Of a stretch of 45,274 nt of DNA, positions 30,176 to 38,419 are shown piece by piece. Within the stretch, counting starts at the first letter, position 1, and every line of letters begins with the position of its first letter. The DNA lies in contig JAUXXW010000022.1 in assembly GCA_030684775.1 (NCBI GenBank), positions 1-45,274 of the forward strand, given 5' to 3'. Source of the DNA: Pseudomonadota bacterium (GTDB lineage: Bacteria; Pseudomonadota; Gammaproteobacteria; Burkholderiales; Thiobacillaceae). A model generated the notes under the pieces. The model ran no database searches, was not told where the DNA came from, and saw only the letters and a list, made by a program, of their open reading frames with translations. The translations under genes were made by a program, and so were the position numbers.

Positions 30176-30219
30176 CTTCGGTTTGACTCATGAGAAACTC
30201 CATGCAACCCATTGATTCC

Positions 30220-30294
30220 GTAGGGTGGATAAGCGATAGCGCATCCACCGTCACCGCTGCCATTGGTGGATGCGCTATCGCTTATCCACCCTAC
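30220..30294. repeat. REPIN, family B
   Basis: Inverted pair of GTAG hairpins, stem GGTGGAT/ATCCACC, loop AAGCGATAGCGC. Nearly identical to the copy at 45193-45267. It separates the folE cluster from the cytochrome b561 operon. Confidence 0.85.
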
Positions 30295-30368
30295 ATGTTT
30301 CTTCAGCGCGCTTCTCGGCTGCGGGCCGATAACAGCGCTAACAAGCTGGCTGGCTTCGAGGATGGAAG

Positions 30369-30908
30369 ATGAATCAAGGTTATCGCTGGCCCCTGGTGGG
30401 GCTGCACTGGCTGACGTTGCTGCTGATCGTGGTGGCCTATGTGATCGGCAGCCTGCTCGAAGACATGACGCTGTCGCCACTCAAGCTCAAGCTCTATGCC
30501 TGGCATAAATGGGCGGGCATGACGGTGTTGTTTTTCCTGCCCCTGCGCCTCCTGCTGCGCTTGACGGAGCGTATCGACCACGCCGCCGGCCTCTTGCGCT
30601 GGGAGGCGCGCGCGTCGGCGGCGGTGCATGGCGCGTTGTATCTGCTATTGCTGCTGGTGCCCTTGCTGGGCTGGCTGCAAAGCTCGGCGGCCGGCTTTTC
30701 GGTGGTCTGGTTCGGCGTGCTGCCGCTACCGGACCTGGTAGGAAAAGACAAGGCCCTGGCGGAGTTCTTCAAGGAACTCCATGAGGGGTCGGTGAATCTT
30801 CTTGTGACCTTGGTTGCCCTGCACGCGGCGGCCGCCCTGTATCACCAGCATGTCCGCCACGATGGCGTGCTGGCCCGAATGGTCCCCTGGTTGAGGAACA
30901 AGCCATGA
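30369..30908 (+). CDS. Cytochrome b561 family protein
   Basis: A 179-residue membrane protein with four helices and the conserved histidines of bacterial cytochrome b561: H13 in VGLHWLT, H46 in YAWHKWAG, one in AAVHGALYLL and one in VALHAAAAL. These bind two haems and move electrons to or from quinone. The start follows GAGGATGGAAG. It overlaps the first yceI gene (ATGA). Cytochrome b561 next to YceI proteins is a recurrent arrangement, which suggests that the YceI lipocalins handle an isoprenoid quinone-like ligand. Confidence 0.9.
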   Translation: MNQGYRWPLVGLHWLTLLLIVVAYVIGSLLEDMTLSPLKLKLYAWHKWAGMTVLFFLPLRLLLRLTERIDHAAGLLRWEARASAAVHGALYLLLLLVPLLGWLQSSAAGFSVVWFGVLPLPDLVGKDKALAEFFKELHEGSVNLLVTLVALHAAAALYHQHVRHDGVLARMVPWLRNKP

Positions 30909-31441
30909 AGACGCTGTTTGTATTGCTGATGTGCCTGGCCCCGCCCGTATGGGCGCAGGACTGGAAGCTGGATGCCGGGAAAAGCCAGGTTCAGTTCGTG
31001 ATCAAGCAGATGAATGTGTCGACCGAAGGCGGTTTTCGCCGCTTCATCGTGCACGCCAGTTTCGACCCGGCGAAACCGGAAGCGGGGCGTTTCCGCGTCG
31101 ATGTGGATACCGCCAGCGCCGACACCGGTTCGGCCGAGGGCGACGATGAAGTGAAACGGCCCGCCTGGTTCGACTCGAAAGCCCACCCCTGGGCGATTTT
31201 CAGCGCCAAAAACGTGCGACGTGAGGCGGACGGTCGCTACACCGCTTTCGGCGATCTCGCCATCAAGGGCCAGAGCCATGCACTCGCCGCGCCCTTTACC
31301 CTCACCCGCCAGGGCAACGCCTGGTTGGCGCGGGGCCGCTTTCCCCTGAAGCGCTCCGCCTACGGCATCGGCGGCGGTGATTGGACCGACGTGGTGGCGG
31401 ACGATCTGGAAGTGCGTTTCAACCTGGTTTTATTACCGTGA
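30905..31441 (+). CDS. YceI-family periplasmic protein 1
   Basis: A 178-residue exported protein with signal peptide MKTLFVLLMCLAPPVWA. The mature protein is a YceI-type lipocalin: WKLDAGKSQVQFVIKQMN, FDPAKPEAGRFRVDVDTAS, RPAWFDSKAHPWAIF and DLAIKGQSH. The family binds isoprenoid molecules. It is translationally coupled to cytochrome b561 and followed nine bases later by a second member; the two are only distantly alike. Confidence 0.9.
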   Translation: MKTLFVLLMCLAPPVWAQDWKLDAGKSQVQFVIKQMNVSTEGGFRRFIVHASFDPAKPEAGRFRVDVDTASADTGSAEGDDEVKRPAWFDSKAHPWAIFSAKNVRREADGRYTAFGDLAIKGQSHALAAPFTLTRQGNAWLARGRFPLKRSAYGIGGGDWTDVVADDLEVRFNLVLLP

Positions 31442-31449
31442 GATCGGCC

Positions 31450-32010
31450 ATGAACAAATTGCTCGTCAGCCTGCTGTGCATCGTTTCCCCCGCCACCTGG
31501 GCCGCGGAAAGCTTCTCCCTCGATCCCGGCCACACCTTCCCCAGTTTCGAGATCCGCCACCAGGGTGTTTCCGTGATGCGCGGCAAGTTCAACCGCAGCC
31601 AGGGGCGCGTGCTGCTCGACCCAACCGGGCCGGGCAGCCGCATCGAAGTGAGGGTGGACGCGACTTCCGGCGACACCGGCCACGACGGGCTCAACCAGAA
31701 GTTGCTGGGCAGCAATTTTTTCAACACCGCGCAGTTCCCGGAAATCCAGTTCGTATCGAGCGAGGTGGTGTTCAAGGACGGAAAACCGGTATCCGCCACC
31801 GGTAATCTGATGCTGCTGGGCGTCATCCGGCCGGTCACCCTGGAAATCCGCGATTACGCCTGCACGCTCCAGTTCCTCACCCGCCGCCCCTTGTGTGGCG
31901 CGGATGTCCACACCAGCATCAAACGCTCGGATTTCGGTATGAACTACGGGATTCCGTTGATCGGCGACGAAGTGAAACTGGCAATCGAAGTGGAAGGCTT
32001 CCGCGAGTAA
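31450..32010 (+). CDS. YceI-family periplasmic protein 2
   Basis: A 186-residue exported YceI protein with signal peptide MNKLLVSLLCIVSPATWA. It is closer to the classical YceI pattern than its neighbour: FSLDPGHTFPSFEIRHQGVS, GSNFFNTAQFPEIQF, GNLMLLGVIRPVTLE and SDFGMNYGIPLIGDEVKL. Two cysteines (in DYACTLQ and RRPLCGAD) could form a disulphide. Last gene of the b561-YceI operon. It abuts tail to tail, with no gap, a small minus-strand ORF. Confidence 0.92.
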   Translation: MNKLLVSLLCIVSPATWAAESFSLDPGHTFPSFEIRHQGVSVMRGKFNRSQGRVLLDPTGPGSRIEVRVDATSGDTGHDGLNQKLLGSNFFNTAQFPEIQFVSSEVVFKDGKPVSATGNLMLLGVIRPVTLEIRDYACTLQFLTRRPLCGADVHTSIKRSDFGMNYGIPLIGDEVKLAIEVEGFRE

Positions 32011-32244
32011 CTACTTCGCGGGGAGTTCCGGCTCGATGGGGTTGCCGTTCTCGTCCACATCACCCACTTCCGGCACCACCTCATGGCACAGATAGCGCAC
32101 TTTCTCCCCGCGCGCTTCGTGCTTGTCGACCAGAGTCTTGGCGGTCGCCAGGCAGGAGGCCTCGTCATCGAGGTGTTGGGTGAGTAGCACCTGCTGCCCG
32201 CCGTCACCCACCAGTAGCCAGAGAATGAATACGAAGGATTTCAT
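32011..32244 (-). CDS. Small exported hypothetical protein
   Basis: A 77-residue ORF with a short hydrophobic N-terminus (MKSFVFILWLLVGDG) that could be a weak signal peptide, two cysteines, and an acidic C-terminus (PEVGDVDENGNPIEPELP). No family recognised and no clear ribosome-binding site. It shares no bases with the convergent yceI gene, which supports it being real. Confidence 0.5.
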   Translation of the reverse strand: MKSFVFILWLLVGDGGQQVLLTQHLDDEASCLATAKTLVDKHEARGEKVRYLCHEVVPEVGDVDENGNPIEPELPAK

Positions 32245-32417
32245 GATGAAGGAGTCACTGAATATTAGTGTTTGATGATATTCAGTGTACGCGATGATTT
32301 TGGCGGCTTACGCGAGAATGCCGGCCATGTGCGAATAGACGTGCGCAGATGCGGAAAACGCGCAACGCGTGAAGCCGAGATATATCCGGTATGAAAGAGG
32401 AGGAATTTGCGGAAAAA

Positions 32418-32495
<78 letters not shown>

Positions 32496-32563
32496 CAACG
32501 AGTTACGCCACTCTGGGCCGCGCAATAGTGGCTAATTCAGTTGCCTACAGGAGGCATCCTGTC

Positions 32564-32746
32564 ATGTTTGGTCACGCTAACACCCGACTACGCATCACGA
32601 GCGGGCGGCCGGGGCGGGGTTTTTTCCCGTCCTGGAACGTCCCGGAGAGTGTGGATCGCGCCATCGCGGCCTTGCTCGATGAGCTTGACGATTTGGATTT
32701 CCACCATCCCGAAACCGGGGCCAGGATGATCTACTTCCTGGGGTGA
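32564..32746 (+). CDS. Small hypothetical protein
   Basis: A 60-residue ORF starting MFGHANTRLRITSGRPGRGF and ending ETGARMIYFLG. AGGAGG lies nine bases before the ATG, a strong ribosome-binding site, which is the main support. The C-terminal half (SVDRAIAALLDELDDLDFHH) is predicted helical and acidic. Not recognised. Confidence 0.45.
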   Translation: MFGHANTRLRITSGRPGRGFFPSWNVPESVDRAIAALLDELDDLDFHHPETGARMIYFLG

Positions 32747-32855
32747 ATTGCGCTCATGCCGCCATTTACCCTTACGGCTGGATCAGGAATTCTGACCCTG
32801 CGGCGCCGGCGTTATGGGCAAAATGCCCACCCGATCCCGAGCCTCACAGAACCCC

Positions 32856-33422
32856 ATGAAAACCCGCTGTACCTGGTGCGGCACGAATCCGCTCTACATG
32901 GCCTATCACGACTCTGAATGGGGCGTGCCCCTGCACGACGAGCGCGCCCTGTTCGAGTTCCTCATTCTGGAAGGTGCCCAGGCCGGGTTGTCCTGGCTCA
33001 CCATCCTGAACAAACGTGAGGGTTACCGGCGCGCTTTCGACTACTTCGATGCGGAGCGCGTCGCGCGCTATGGCGAGGCTGACGTGGCGCGGCTGCTGGC
33101 CGACCCGGGCATCGTGCGCAATCGCCTGAAGATCGCCGCCGCCATCGGCAACGCCCGCGCCACCCTGAAAATTCGCGAGGAATTCGGCGGGCTGGATGCT
33201 TATTTCTGGCGCTTCGTGGATGGCCGTCCCCTTCAAAACGCCTGGCCGGATCACGCCCATATCCCCGTCAGCACGCCGCTGTCCGACACGCTGAGCAAGG
33301 ATCTGAAAGCCCGCGGCTTCAAATTCGTCGGCTCCACCATCATCTATGCCCACATGCAGGCCACCGGCATGGTCAACGACCACACGGTGGGTTGCTTTCG
33401 TCATGTGGAATTGAGCGGGTGA
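32856..33422 (+). CDS. tag: DNA-3-methyladenine glycosylase I
   Basis: A 188-residue Tag-type glycosylase, which removes 3-methyladenine from alkylated DNA in base excision repair. The zinc-binding residues of the family are all present: C5, H18, H176 and C180 (E. coli: C4, H17, H175, C179). Other signatures are YHDSEWGVP, LEGAQAGLSWLTIL and KFVGSTIIYAHMQATGMVNDH. The start at 32856 gives the usual length of 187-188. The ribosome-binding site is weak. It is followed by an inverted repeat shared with the convergent MFS gene. Confidence 0.95.
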   Translation: MKTRCTWCGTNPLYMAYHDSEWGVPLHDERALFEFLILEGAQAGLSWLTILNKREGYRRAFDYFDAERVARYGEADVARLLADPGIVRNRLKIAAAIGNARATLKIREEFGGLDAYFWRFVDGRPLQNAWPDHAHIPVSTPLSDTLSKDLKARGFKFVGSTIIYAHMQATGMVNDHTVGCFRHVELSG

Positions 33423-33427
33423 TAACA

Positions 33428-33529
33428 CCTCCCCCTTTTTTAAAGGGGGAATGAGGGGGATTTAGCAGCCTTCACATGGTCAACCCTCGCGAAAATCCCC
33501 CCTAACCCCCCTTTGGGAAAGGGGGGGGG
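33428..33529. repeat. Imperfect inverted repeat between convergent genes
   Basis: A C-run hairpin (CCCCCTTTTTTAAAGGGGG) followed by GAGGGGGATTT faces AAATCCCCCC and CCCCCCTTTGGGAAAGGGGG, so the left and right halves are inverted versions of each other. Elements of this kind are widespread in bacterial intergenic regions. Between tag and the MFS gene it could act as a two-way terminator. Confidence 0.65.
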
Positions 33530-33553
33530 CCTCTGCGTCACCAACTAACGCGA

Positions 33554-34780
33554 TCAGGTTTGTTCCGCGGCCGTCTTCCGTTTGAGGCGCCAGCTATGTA
33601 CCAGACCGACCACGATGGTCAGGGCGCCGCAGAGAAACAGGGTGGGGCGGATGCCGATGCCGTGTGCCAGGCTGCCGACGGCCAGGCTGCCCAGCGGGGC
33701 GATGCCGAGGAAGGACATGGAGAACACGGACATGACCCGGCCGCGCATGTCGTCGCGTACCCAGCTTTGCAACAGGATGTTGCTGCCGGCGGCGATGATG
33801 ACCACGGAAAAACCCAGCACCATCAGGATCGGGTAGGCCAGCGCGTGCTGGCTATTGAGGGCGAACAGTGTCAGCGCCACGCCGCCCAGGGTCGCCGCCA
33901 TCGAGACCCGGCGCGCCAGTCCCTCGACCGAGGCACGCGAGGCGAGGAACAGGCTGGCCATGAGCGAACCGGCGCCAGCGCTGCTCACCAGCAGGCCCAG
34001 GGTGCGGGCGTCGCCGTCGAAGATGGCGCGGGCGTAGAGCGGCATCATCACCACATAGGGCGTGACCAGGAAACTGACGGCGGCCACCAGCATCAGGAAC
34101 AGGCGGATGTCGGCATGGCCGAAGGTGTAGCGCAGCCCCGCCCGCAAGGCGTGCAGCGCGGATTTGGAGGCATCGCCGCTGGGCGGCCGGGCACGCAGGG
34201 CCAGCAGGGCCACCAGCACCGCCAGGTAGGAAGCGGCGTTGATCGCGAAACAGACCGCCTCGCCGGCCAGGGCGATGATGAAACCGGCCAGGGCCGGGCC
34301 GACGAAGCGAGTGGCGTTCATCAGCATGGAGTTCAGCGCGATGGCGTTGGCCAGTTGCGTCCGGTCCTCCACCAGATGCACCACCAGGGACTGCCGCACC
34401 GGCATGTCCAGGGCGTTGATGCAGCCCATGAGAAAGGCCATGAACAGCAGCAGGGTGGGGGTGATCCAACCCTGCCAGGTCAGTACCGCCAGGATCAGCG
34501 CCTGGAGCAAGGCCAGGGCCTGGGTCGCCATCATCAGGCGGCGGCGATCCATGCGATCCGACCAGACGCCGCCCAGCGCGCTGAACAGGAGAACCGGTAC
34601 CTGGCTGGCGAAGCCGAGCAGGCCCAGCACCAGGGCGGAGTCGGTCAGCCGGTAGACCAGCCAGCCCATGGCGATCTGCTGCATCCAGGTGCCGGCCATG
34701 GACACCAGTTGCCCGGCGAAATAGATGCGGAAATCGCGGGAACGCAGGGCGCGCAGGGGGTGGCGAGTGGCGGGAGGCAT
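33554..34780 (-). CDS. MFS exporter, EntS/MFS_3 type
   Basis: A 408-residue transporter with about 12 membrane helices. The start MPPATRHPLRALRSRDFRIYFAGQLVSMAGTWMQ, the motif WSDRMDRRRLMMATQ after helix 2, and DMPVRQSLVVHLVEDRTQLANAIALNS are characteristic of the MFS_3 group, to which the enterobactin exporter EntS belongs. The substrate cannot be told; there are no siderophore genes here. It stands 63 bases from the TcdA-like gene on the same strand and may follow it in a transcript. Confidence 0.85.
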   Translation of the reverse strand: MPPATRHPLRALRSRDFRIYFAGQLVSMAGTWMQQIAMGWLVYRLTDSALVLGLLGFASQVPVLLFSALGGVWSDRMDRRRLMMATQALALLQALILAVLTWQGWITPTLLLFMAFLMGCINALDMPVRQSLVVHLVEDRTQLANAIALNSMLMNATRFVGPALAGFIIALAGEAVCFAINAASYLAVLVALLALRARPPSGDASKSALHALRAGLRYTFGHADIRLFLMLVAAVSFLVTPYVVMMPLYARAIFDGDARTLGLLVSSAGAGSLMASLFLASRASVEGLARRVSMAATLGGVALTLFALNSQHALAYPILMVLGFSVVIIAAGSNILLQSWVRDDMRGRVMSVFSMSFLGIAPLGSLAVGSLAHGIGIRPTLFLCGALTIVVGLVHSWRLKRKTAAEQT

Positions 34781-34843
34781 GGGGGGGATTACCGGCGGTC
34801 GCTGGCGAGGCCATTTGCGTGGCTGTGGCCCTGACGCAATCGC

Positions 34844-35617
34844 TTATCCGAGCGCCAGCCGGTTGAGCACCAGGCCCGCCGCCATCAGTCCGAAAGTGGC
34901 GGTGATGACCACCGAGGAGCCGAAACCGGCACAGTTCAACCCTTGCGGCCCGCCGTCGATCAGACTTTGGTCGCAGGCCGCGCCGGTGGTGTCGGGGTAT
35001 TTCAGCGGTTCGCTGGAATACACGCAGGCCACGCCGAATTTCTTGCCTTCTCCACGCGGGAAACCGTGATGCCGACGCAGCAGCGAGCGCGTCTTGGCGA
35101 GCAACGGGTCCTGCAGGGCCAGCCCCAGATCGTCCGTGCGAATCCTGCCCGGATCGACCTGGCCGCCAGCCGCGCCGGCACACACGAGCGGGATGCCCGC
35201 GCGGCGACAGTGGGCGACCAGATTGGCCTTGACGCCGGCGCTGTCGATGGCGTCCACGATGTGGTCGAAGCCGCCGTCCAGCAGAGTCGCCAGGTTTTCC
35301 ACGGTCAGGGCTTCCTCGATGCCGCGCACTTCACAGCGGGGATTGATGGCGGCGATGCGCTCGGCCATGGCCCGCGCCTTGGCCTTGCCCAGCTCGCCGT
35401 CGAGGGCGTGAATCTGGCGGTTGATGTTGGATTCGGCGATGTGGTCCGGATCGATCAGGGTCAGGCGTCCGATCGCCGATCGGGCCAGGGCCTCCACCGT
35501 CCAGGAACCGACTCCGCCGATACCCACGACGCAGACATGGGCACGCTGGAAACGCTCTAGCGCGTCGACCCCATACAGTCGCCCCACGCCGCCGAAACGG
35601 CGCGCGAAGTCATCCAT
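34844..35617 (-). CDS. tcdA: TcdA/YgdL-type E1-like enzyme (tRNA t6A dehydratase)
   Basis: A 257-residue ThiF/MoeB/HesA-family protein. It begins MDDFARRFGGVGRLYG and has the nucleotide-binding loop VVGIGGVGSW, then IDPDHIAESNINRQ, DAIDSAGVKANLV and the region KYPDTTGAACDQSL near the C-terminus. This matches TcdA (YgdL/CsdL), which converts N6-threonylcarbamoyladenosine in tRNA to its cyclic form. The last segment is hydrophobic (VVITATFGLMAAGLVLN), as in the family. The start at 35617 is supported by AGGAG eight bases upstream; the longer frame is not. Confidence 0.88.
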   Translation of the reverse strand: MDDFARRFGGVGRLYGVDALERFQRAHVCVVGIGGVGSWTVEALARSAIGRLTLIDPDHIAESNINRQIHALDGELGKAKARAMAERIAAINPRCEVRGIEEALTVENLATLLDGGFDHIVDAIDSAGVKANLVAHCRRAGIPLVCAGAAGGQVDPGRIRTDDLGLALQDPLLAKTRSLLRRHHGFPRGEGKKFGVACVYSSEPLKYPDTTGAACDQSLIDGGPQGLNCAGFGSSVVITATFGLMAAGLVLNRLALG

Positions 35618-35784
35618 TGCTATTGCTCCTTGGAATTCAGGGAAGATCCAGGCGTTGCGCCAGGCCATCGGAACGATGAGGATCGAGCATAACCGGGGAG
35701 CGGGCACATTTCACGCCGACTATCGCCGTTCCTGGCGCATTCTCCTGGAGGCGCGGAGACGGGCGGGGGGCTGATGGATGGAAC

Positions 35785-35826
35785 CGTGCTTATCCGGTTG
35801 TCGCGGACACCCACTTCGGGTAGCGC
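35785..35826 (+). repeat. Second copy of the MITE left arm
   Basis: CGTGCTTATCCGGTTGTC, then ACACCCA, repeats the left terminal arm of the MITE-like unit at 18271 and again stands directly before a family A REPIN. No matching right end was found, so this copy is truncated. Confidence 0.5.
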
Positions 35827-35897
35827 CGTTGGGCAAAGCGAAGCGTGCCCAACATCGCGACGGTTCGTTGGGCACGCTTCGCTTTGCCCAACCTACG
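35827..35897. repeat. REPIN, family A (left GTAG lost)
   Basis: Stem and loop as in the other family A copies; the left head reads GCCGTTGGG, lacking GTAG, while the right end keeps CCTACG. Confidence 0.8.
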
Positions 35898-35968
35898 GCA
35901 CTGCGGCTTTGGGCGAATTGACGGTCGACGAGTGGCGCCACTTCGGTCTGACCCATCAGCGACGGTTC

Positions 35969-35999
35969 GTTGGGCACGCTTCGCTTTGCCCAACCTACG
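35969..35999 (-). repeat. Single REP hairpin, family A
   Basis: One half only: GTTGGGCACGC..CCCAACCTACG, preceded by the same CGACGGTTC spacer as the REPIN at 35827, so it is probably a partial duplication of that element. A further scrap (CCTAACCTACGG) follows at about 36014-36025. CGGTCTGACCCATCAG occurs on both sides (35944 and 36036). The gap 35618-36108 contains only these repeats. Confidence 0.7.
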
Positions 36000-36108
36000 G
36001 CGCTGCGGCGCTGCCTAACCTACGGAGCTGACTCATCGGTCTGACCCATCAGGCGGGCCCGGCCGGGCAGCGGTAGACTCGCGGGCTTCCCGCACATCTC
36101 CGTACACC

Positions 36109-36849
36109 ATGACCGATCCCATCCGCCTTGCCAAACGTGTCGCCGAACTGCGTGCCTGCTCACGCCGCGAAGCCGAGCAGATCATTACCGGCGGCTGGGT
36201 GCGGGTGGACGGCGTCGTGATCGAAGAGCCGCAGTTCCGCGTCGCCGATGAGCACATCGAAATCGACCCCCAGGCCAACCCCGGCCAGACCGAACCCGTC
36301 ACCCTGCTGCTGCACAAACCCCCCGGCTATTTCACCCACCAGGACAGCAGCGGCCTGCCCGCCATGCAACTGCTCGGACCCGACACCCTGTGGGCGGAAG
36401 ATGCCTCCGGCATTCGCCCGCTGAAAATGCATTTCGCCCAACTCACCGCCTGCGTGCCGCTGGACACCAGCGGCAGCGGCCTCGTCGTCTACACCCAGGA
36501 CTGGCGTATCGCGCGCAAGCTGACCGAAGCCGCCGCCACCGTGGAACACGAAGTCGTCGTCGAAGTCGCGGGCGAATTGGACACCAACGTGGCCGCCAAC
36601 GGACTCAAGCGGCTGAACCAGGGAATCTCCTTCAACGGCCGCACCCCGCCCGCCATCAAGGTCAGTTGGCAAAACGAAACCCGCCTGCGGGTGGCGCTGA
36701 AAGGCGCCCAACCCGGCCAGATCATCCACATGTGCGAGGCCGTCGGCCTGCGGGTGCTGTCGCTGAAACGCATCCGCGTCGGCAGCGTCCCGCTGGGAAA
36801 GCTGCCACCCGGGCAGTGGCGATATTTGCGAGGGGATGAACGCTTTTAG
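36109..36849 (+). CDS. RsuA/RluF-type pseudouridine synthase
   Basis: A 246-residue protein with an N-terminal S4 RNA-binding domain (IRLAKRVAELRACSRREAEQ, then GGWVRVDGVVIEEP) and a pseudouridine synthase domain. HKPPGYFTHQ matches the family's first motif. The catalytic aspartate is D119 in VPLDTSGSGLVVYTQD; the usual arginine of GRLD is replaced by proline, which marks a divergent subgroup. It would modify rRNA or tRNA uridines, and the target is unknown. The stop codon TAG (36847-36849) is also the first three bases of a MITE-like inverted repeat, so insertion may have reshaped the C-terminus. Confidence 0.82.
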   Translation: MTDPIRLAKRVAELRACSRREAEQIITGGWVRVDGVVIEEPQFRVADEHIEIDPQANPGQTEPVTLLLHKPPGYFTHQDSSGLPAMQLLGPDTLWAEDASGIRPLKMHFAQLTACVPLDTSGSGLVVYTQDWRIARKLTEAAATVEHEVVVEVAGELDTNVAANGLKRLNQGISFNGRTPPAIKVSWQNETRLRVALKGAQPGQIIHMCEAVGLRVLSLKRIRVGSVPLGKLPPGQWRYLRGDERF

Positions 36850-37014
36850 CCCGGATATTGCATAAATTGACGCGCGCCCTCGCTTGCCCCTTGTCCGTAC
36901 TGGAAAGTTTTATTCAGTCGGGCGTATGAATCACTACGCCGCTCCTTCGCAAAATTCCCATTACAAACAATGGACAGCGCGATCATCACGCGAATTTATG
37001 CAATATCCGGGCTA
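36847..37014. mobile_element. MITE-like element with 22-bp perfect terminal inverted repeats
   Basis: TAGCCCGGATATTGCATAAA (plus TT) at 36847-36868 is perfectly repeated in inverse at 36993-37014. The 124 bases between encode nothing convincing. TA stands at both outer ends, compatible with a TA target as used by IS630/Tc1-like transposases, but TA is also part of the repeat, so this is ambiguous. No transposase is present in the window. Confidence 0.65.
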
Positions 37015-37069
37015 GGGCGGCGTGACATGCGGCATCAAGAAGGCGAGATGCCGACGCCACGAAAGCGGA

Positions 37070-37342
37070 TTAACGGCCGCCTGGGCGGGTCTGTACACCG
37101 CGCACGACGGCGGCGACCAGGGCCTCTATTTCGTTTCCGGACATGTCCGGGAAGGTGGCCTGCAATTGGGTCATGGCCCGGTAGAAGGCCGCGCCGTTAT
37201 GGCTTTCGGGATTGCCCAGGAGGGGCTTGAGCAGGGCCTGGGCGGTGTCGAAGTGCTCGCGGAGCGTCGTGTTGCGGCGACGCTCCGTTCGCGGCGGCTT
37301 GGCTGCCGTCTGGTTGTGTAATTGCATGTTCGTCTCATCCAT
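37070..37342 (-). CDS. Small hypothetical protein
   Basis: A 90-residue protein with a basic N-terminus (KPPRTERRRNTTLREHF) and a helical rest (DTAQALLKPLLGNPESHNGAAFYRAMTQLQATFPDMSG...EALVAAVVRGVQ). Not recognised. The start could be ATG 37342 or ATG 37327; the latter has the purine run GGATGAG at better distance. The gap after it to 37502 shows nothing clear. Confidence 0.6.
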   Translation of the reverse strand: MDETNMQLHNQTAAKPPRTERRRNTTLREHFDTAQALLKPLLGNPESHNGAAFYRAMTQLQATFPDMSGNEIEALVAAVVRGVQTRPGGR

Positions 37343-37502
37343 CTTGTAGTTGGCCACACGGGCCGCGGGCCAGAGCCGGCAGCTTATCGTGGGGATATGA
37401 CGGCAATGTTGCTGGTAGTTAATGACCAGTGCCGCCAAGGGGCGCGAGTATGCCGTTGTTCGCAACTGCCACTAAGGGAAAAGACTTATTTATTGACGTA
37501 GG

Positions 37503-38231
37503 TCACGTGAAGCGCGTCTGTGCCATCGCGGCGAAGCGCGGCAACAGGCTGGCGGCGATGGGGGTGTCGCACAGTCTGGCGCGTATCTGCTCGCAATCCT
37601 GGCCGGTCGAACACAACTGCCGGGCGAGGTGATGCACGTAGGCGTTCATGCGTTCCCGGTTGAATTCCGGGTGGAACTGGATGCCCCAGGCCTGGCCGCC
37701 GACGCGGAAGGCGTGATGTGGCTCGAACTCGTTGCCGGCCAGCAGGATGGCGTCCGGCGGCAGGGCGCTCACGCTCTGGGCATGCACGGCCATTCCGGGA
37801 AATTTCGCGGGCAGGCCGTGAAACAAGCGGTCGTCGCGGCTGGCGGGGTAGAGGTTGAGGTCGACGCAGCCGATTTCCCGCCCCTTCGGGTGGAAATCCA
37901 CGCGGCCACCCATCGCTTCGGCAAGCAACTGATGGCCGAAGCAGATGCCGAGAAAGGGCACCTCGGCGGCGACCAGACGCGGCAGCCAGGCGAGGGCGCG
38001 GCGCATCCAGGGCAGGCGGTCGGTGAGCATCGCGTGGGCGCCGGTCATGATGACGGCGGCGCAGGTTTCGGGTTCCGGCAGCGGCTCGTCGCGCCAGATT
38101 TCCACCACTTCGACCCGGTCGGCGGGCAGATTCAGGCCGGGCAGCAGCCAGGCGTCGAAATCGCCCAGGCGGGCGGCTACATCGGGAAAGGTGCTGCCGG
38201 CTTTGAGGAGGATGAGTTTGCGAGTCGTCAT
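37503..38231 (-). CDS. Class I glutamine amidotransferase-like protein
   Basis: A 242-residue stand-alone GATase1 domain. The catalytic triad is complete: C97 in GICFGHQLL, and H187 with E189 in GIQFHPEF. Stand-alone members resemble the amidotransferase half of GMP synthetase and include gamma-glutamyl hydrolases and uncharacterised enzymes; the substrate cannot be told. The start at 38231 (MTTRKLILLKAG) is typical of the group. No biosynthetic partner is adjacent. Confidence 0.87.
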   Translation of the reverse strand: MTTRKLILLKAGSTFPDVAARLGDFDAWLLPGLNLPADRVEVVEIWRDEPLPEPETCAAVIMTGAHAMLTDRLPWMRRALAWLPRLVAAEVPFLGICFGHQLLAEAMGGRVDFHPKGREIGCVDLNLYPASRDDRLFHGLPAKFPGMAVHAQSVSALPPDAILLAGNEFEPHHAFRVGGQAWGIQFHPEFNRERMNAYVHHLARQLCSTGQDCEQIRARLCDTPIAASLLPRFAAMAQTRFT

Positions 38232-38302
38232 GGCTGGTCGTCGAGTCGGGTCACGGTGACGGTCGAGACATGGCTGAATACTACCCAAGCAACGTCCCCA
38301 TA

Positions 38303-38325
38303 TAGCGCCGGCATCCTCGCCGGCG
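38303..38325. repeat. Hairpin related to REP family F
   Basis: GCGCCGGCATCCTCGCCGGC: stem GCCGGC/GCCGGC around ATCCTC. It lies in the gap between the convergent-side ends of the amidotransferase and the GGDEF-EAL gene; no complete GTAG head is present. Confidence 0.5.
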
Positions 38326-38419
38326 TCTTAAAACCTGAGCCGGGTGGGCGGGAATCAAACAGGTGGTCCGGATTACGCTACGCGGCATGCCTTTCGGCCC
38401 GGCCCGATGACCCCGCCCG

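Noticed and set aside
33560..34834. Plus-strand open frame of 424 codons opposite the MFS gene
   Set aside because: Gln/His/Gly-rich low-complexity shadow with no recognisable fold.
35720..36031. Small ORFs reading GKAKRAQRT or WAKRSVPN
   Set aside because: These are translations of REPIN palindromes, not genes; the same peptides appear at every family A copy.
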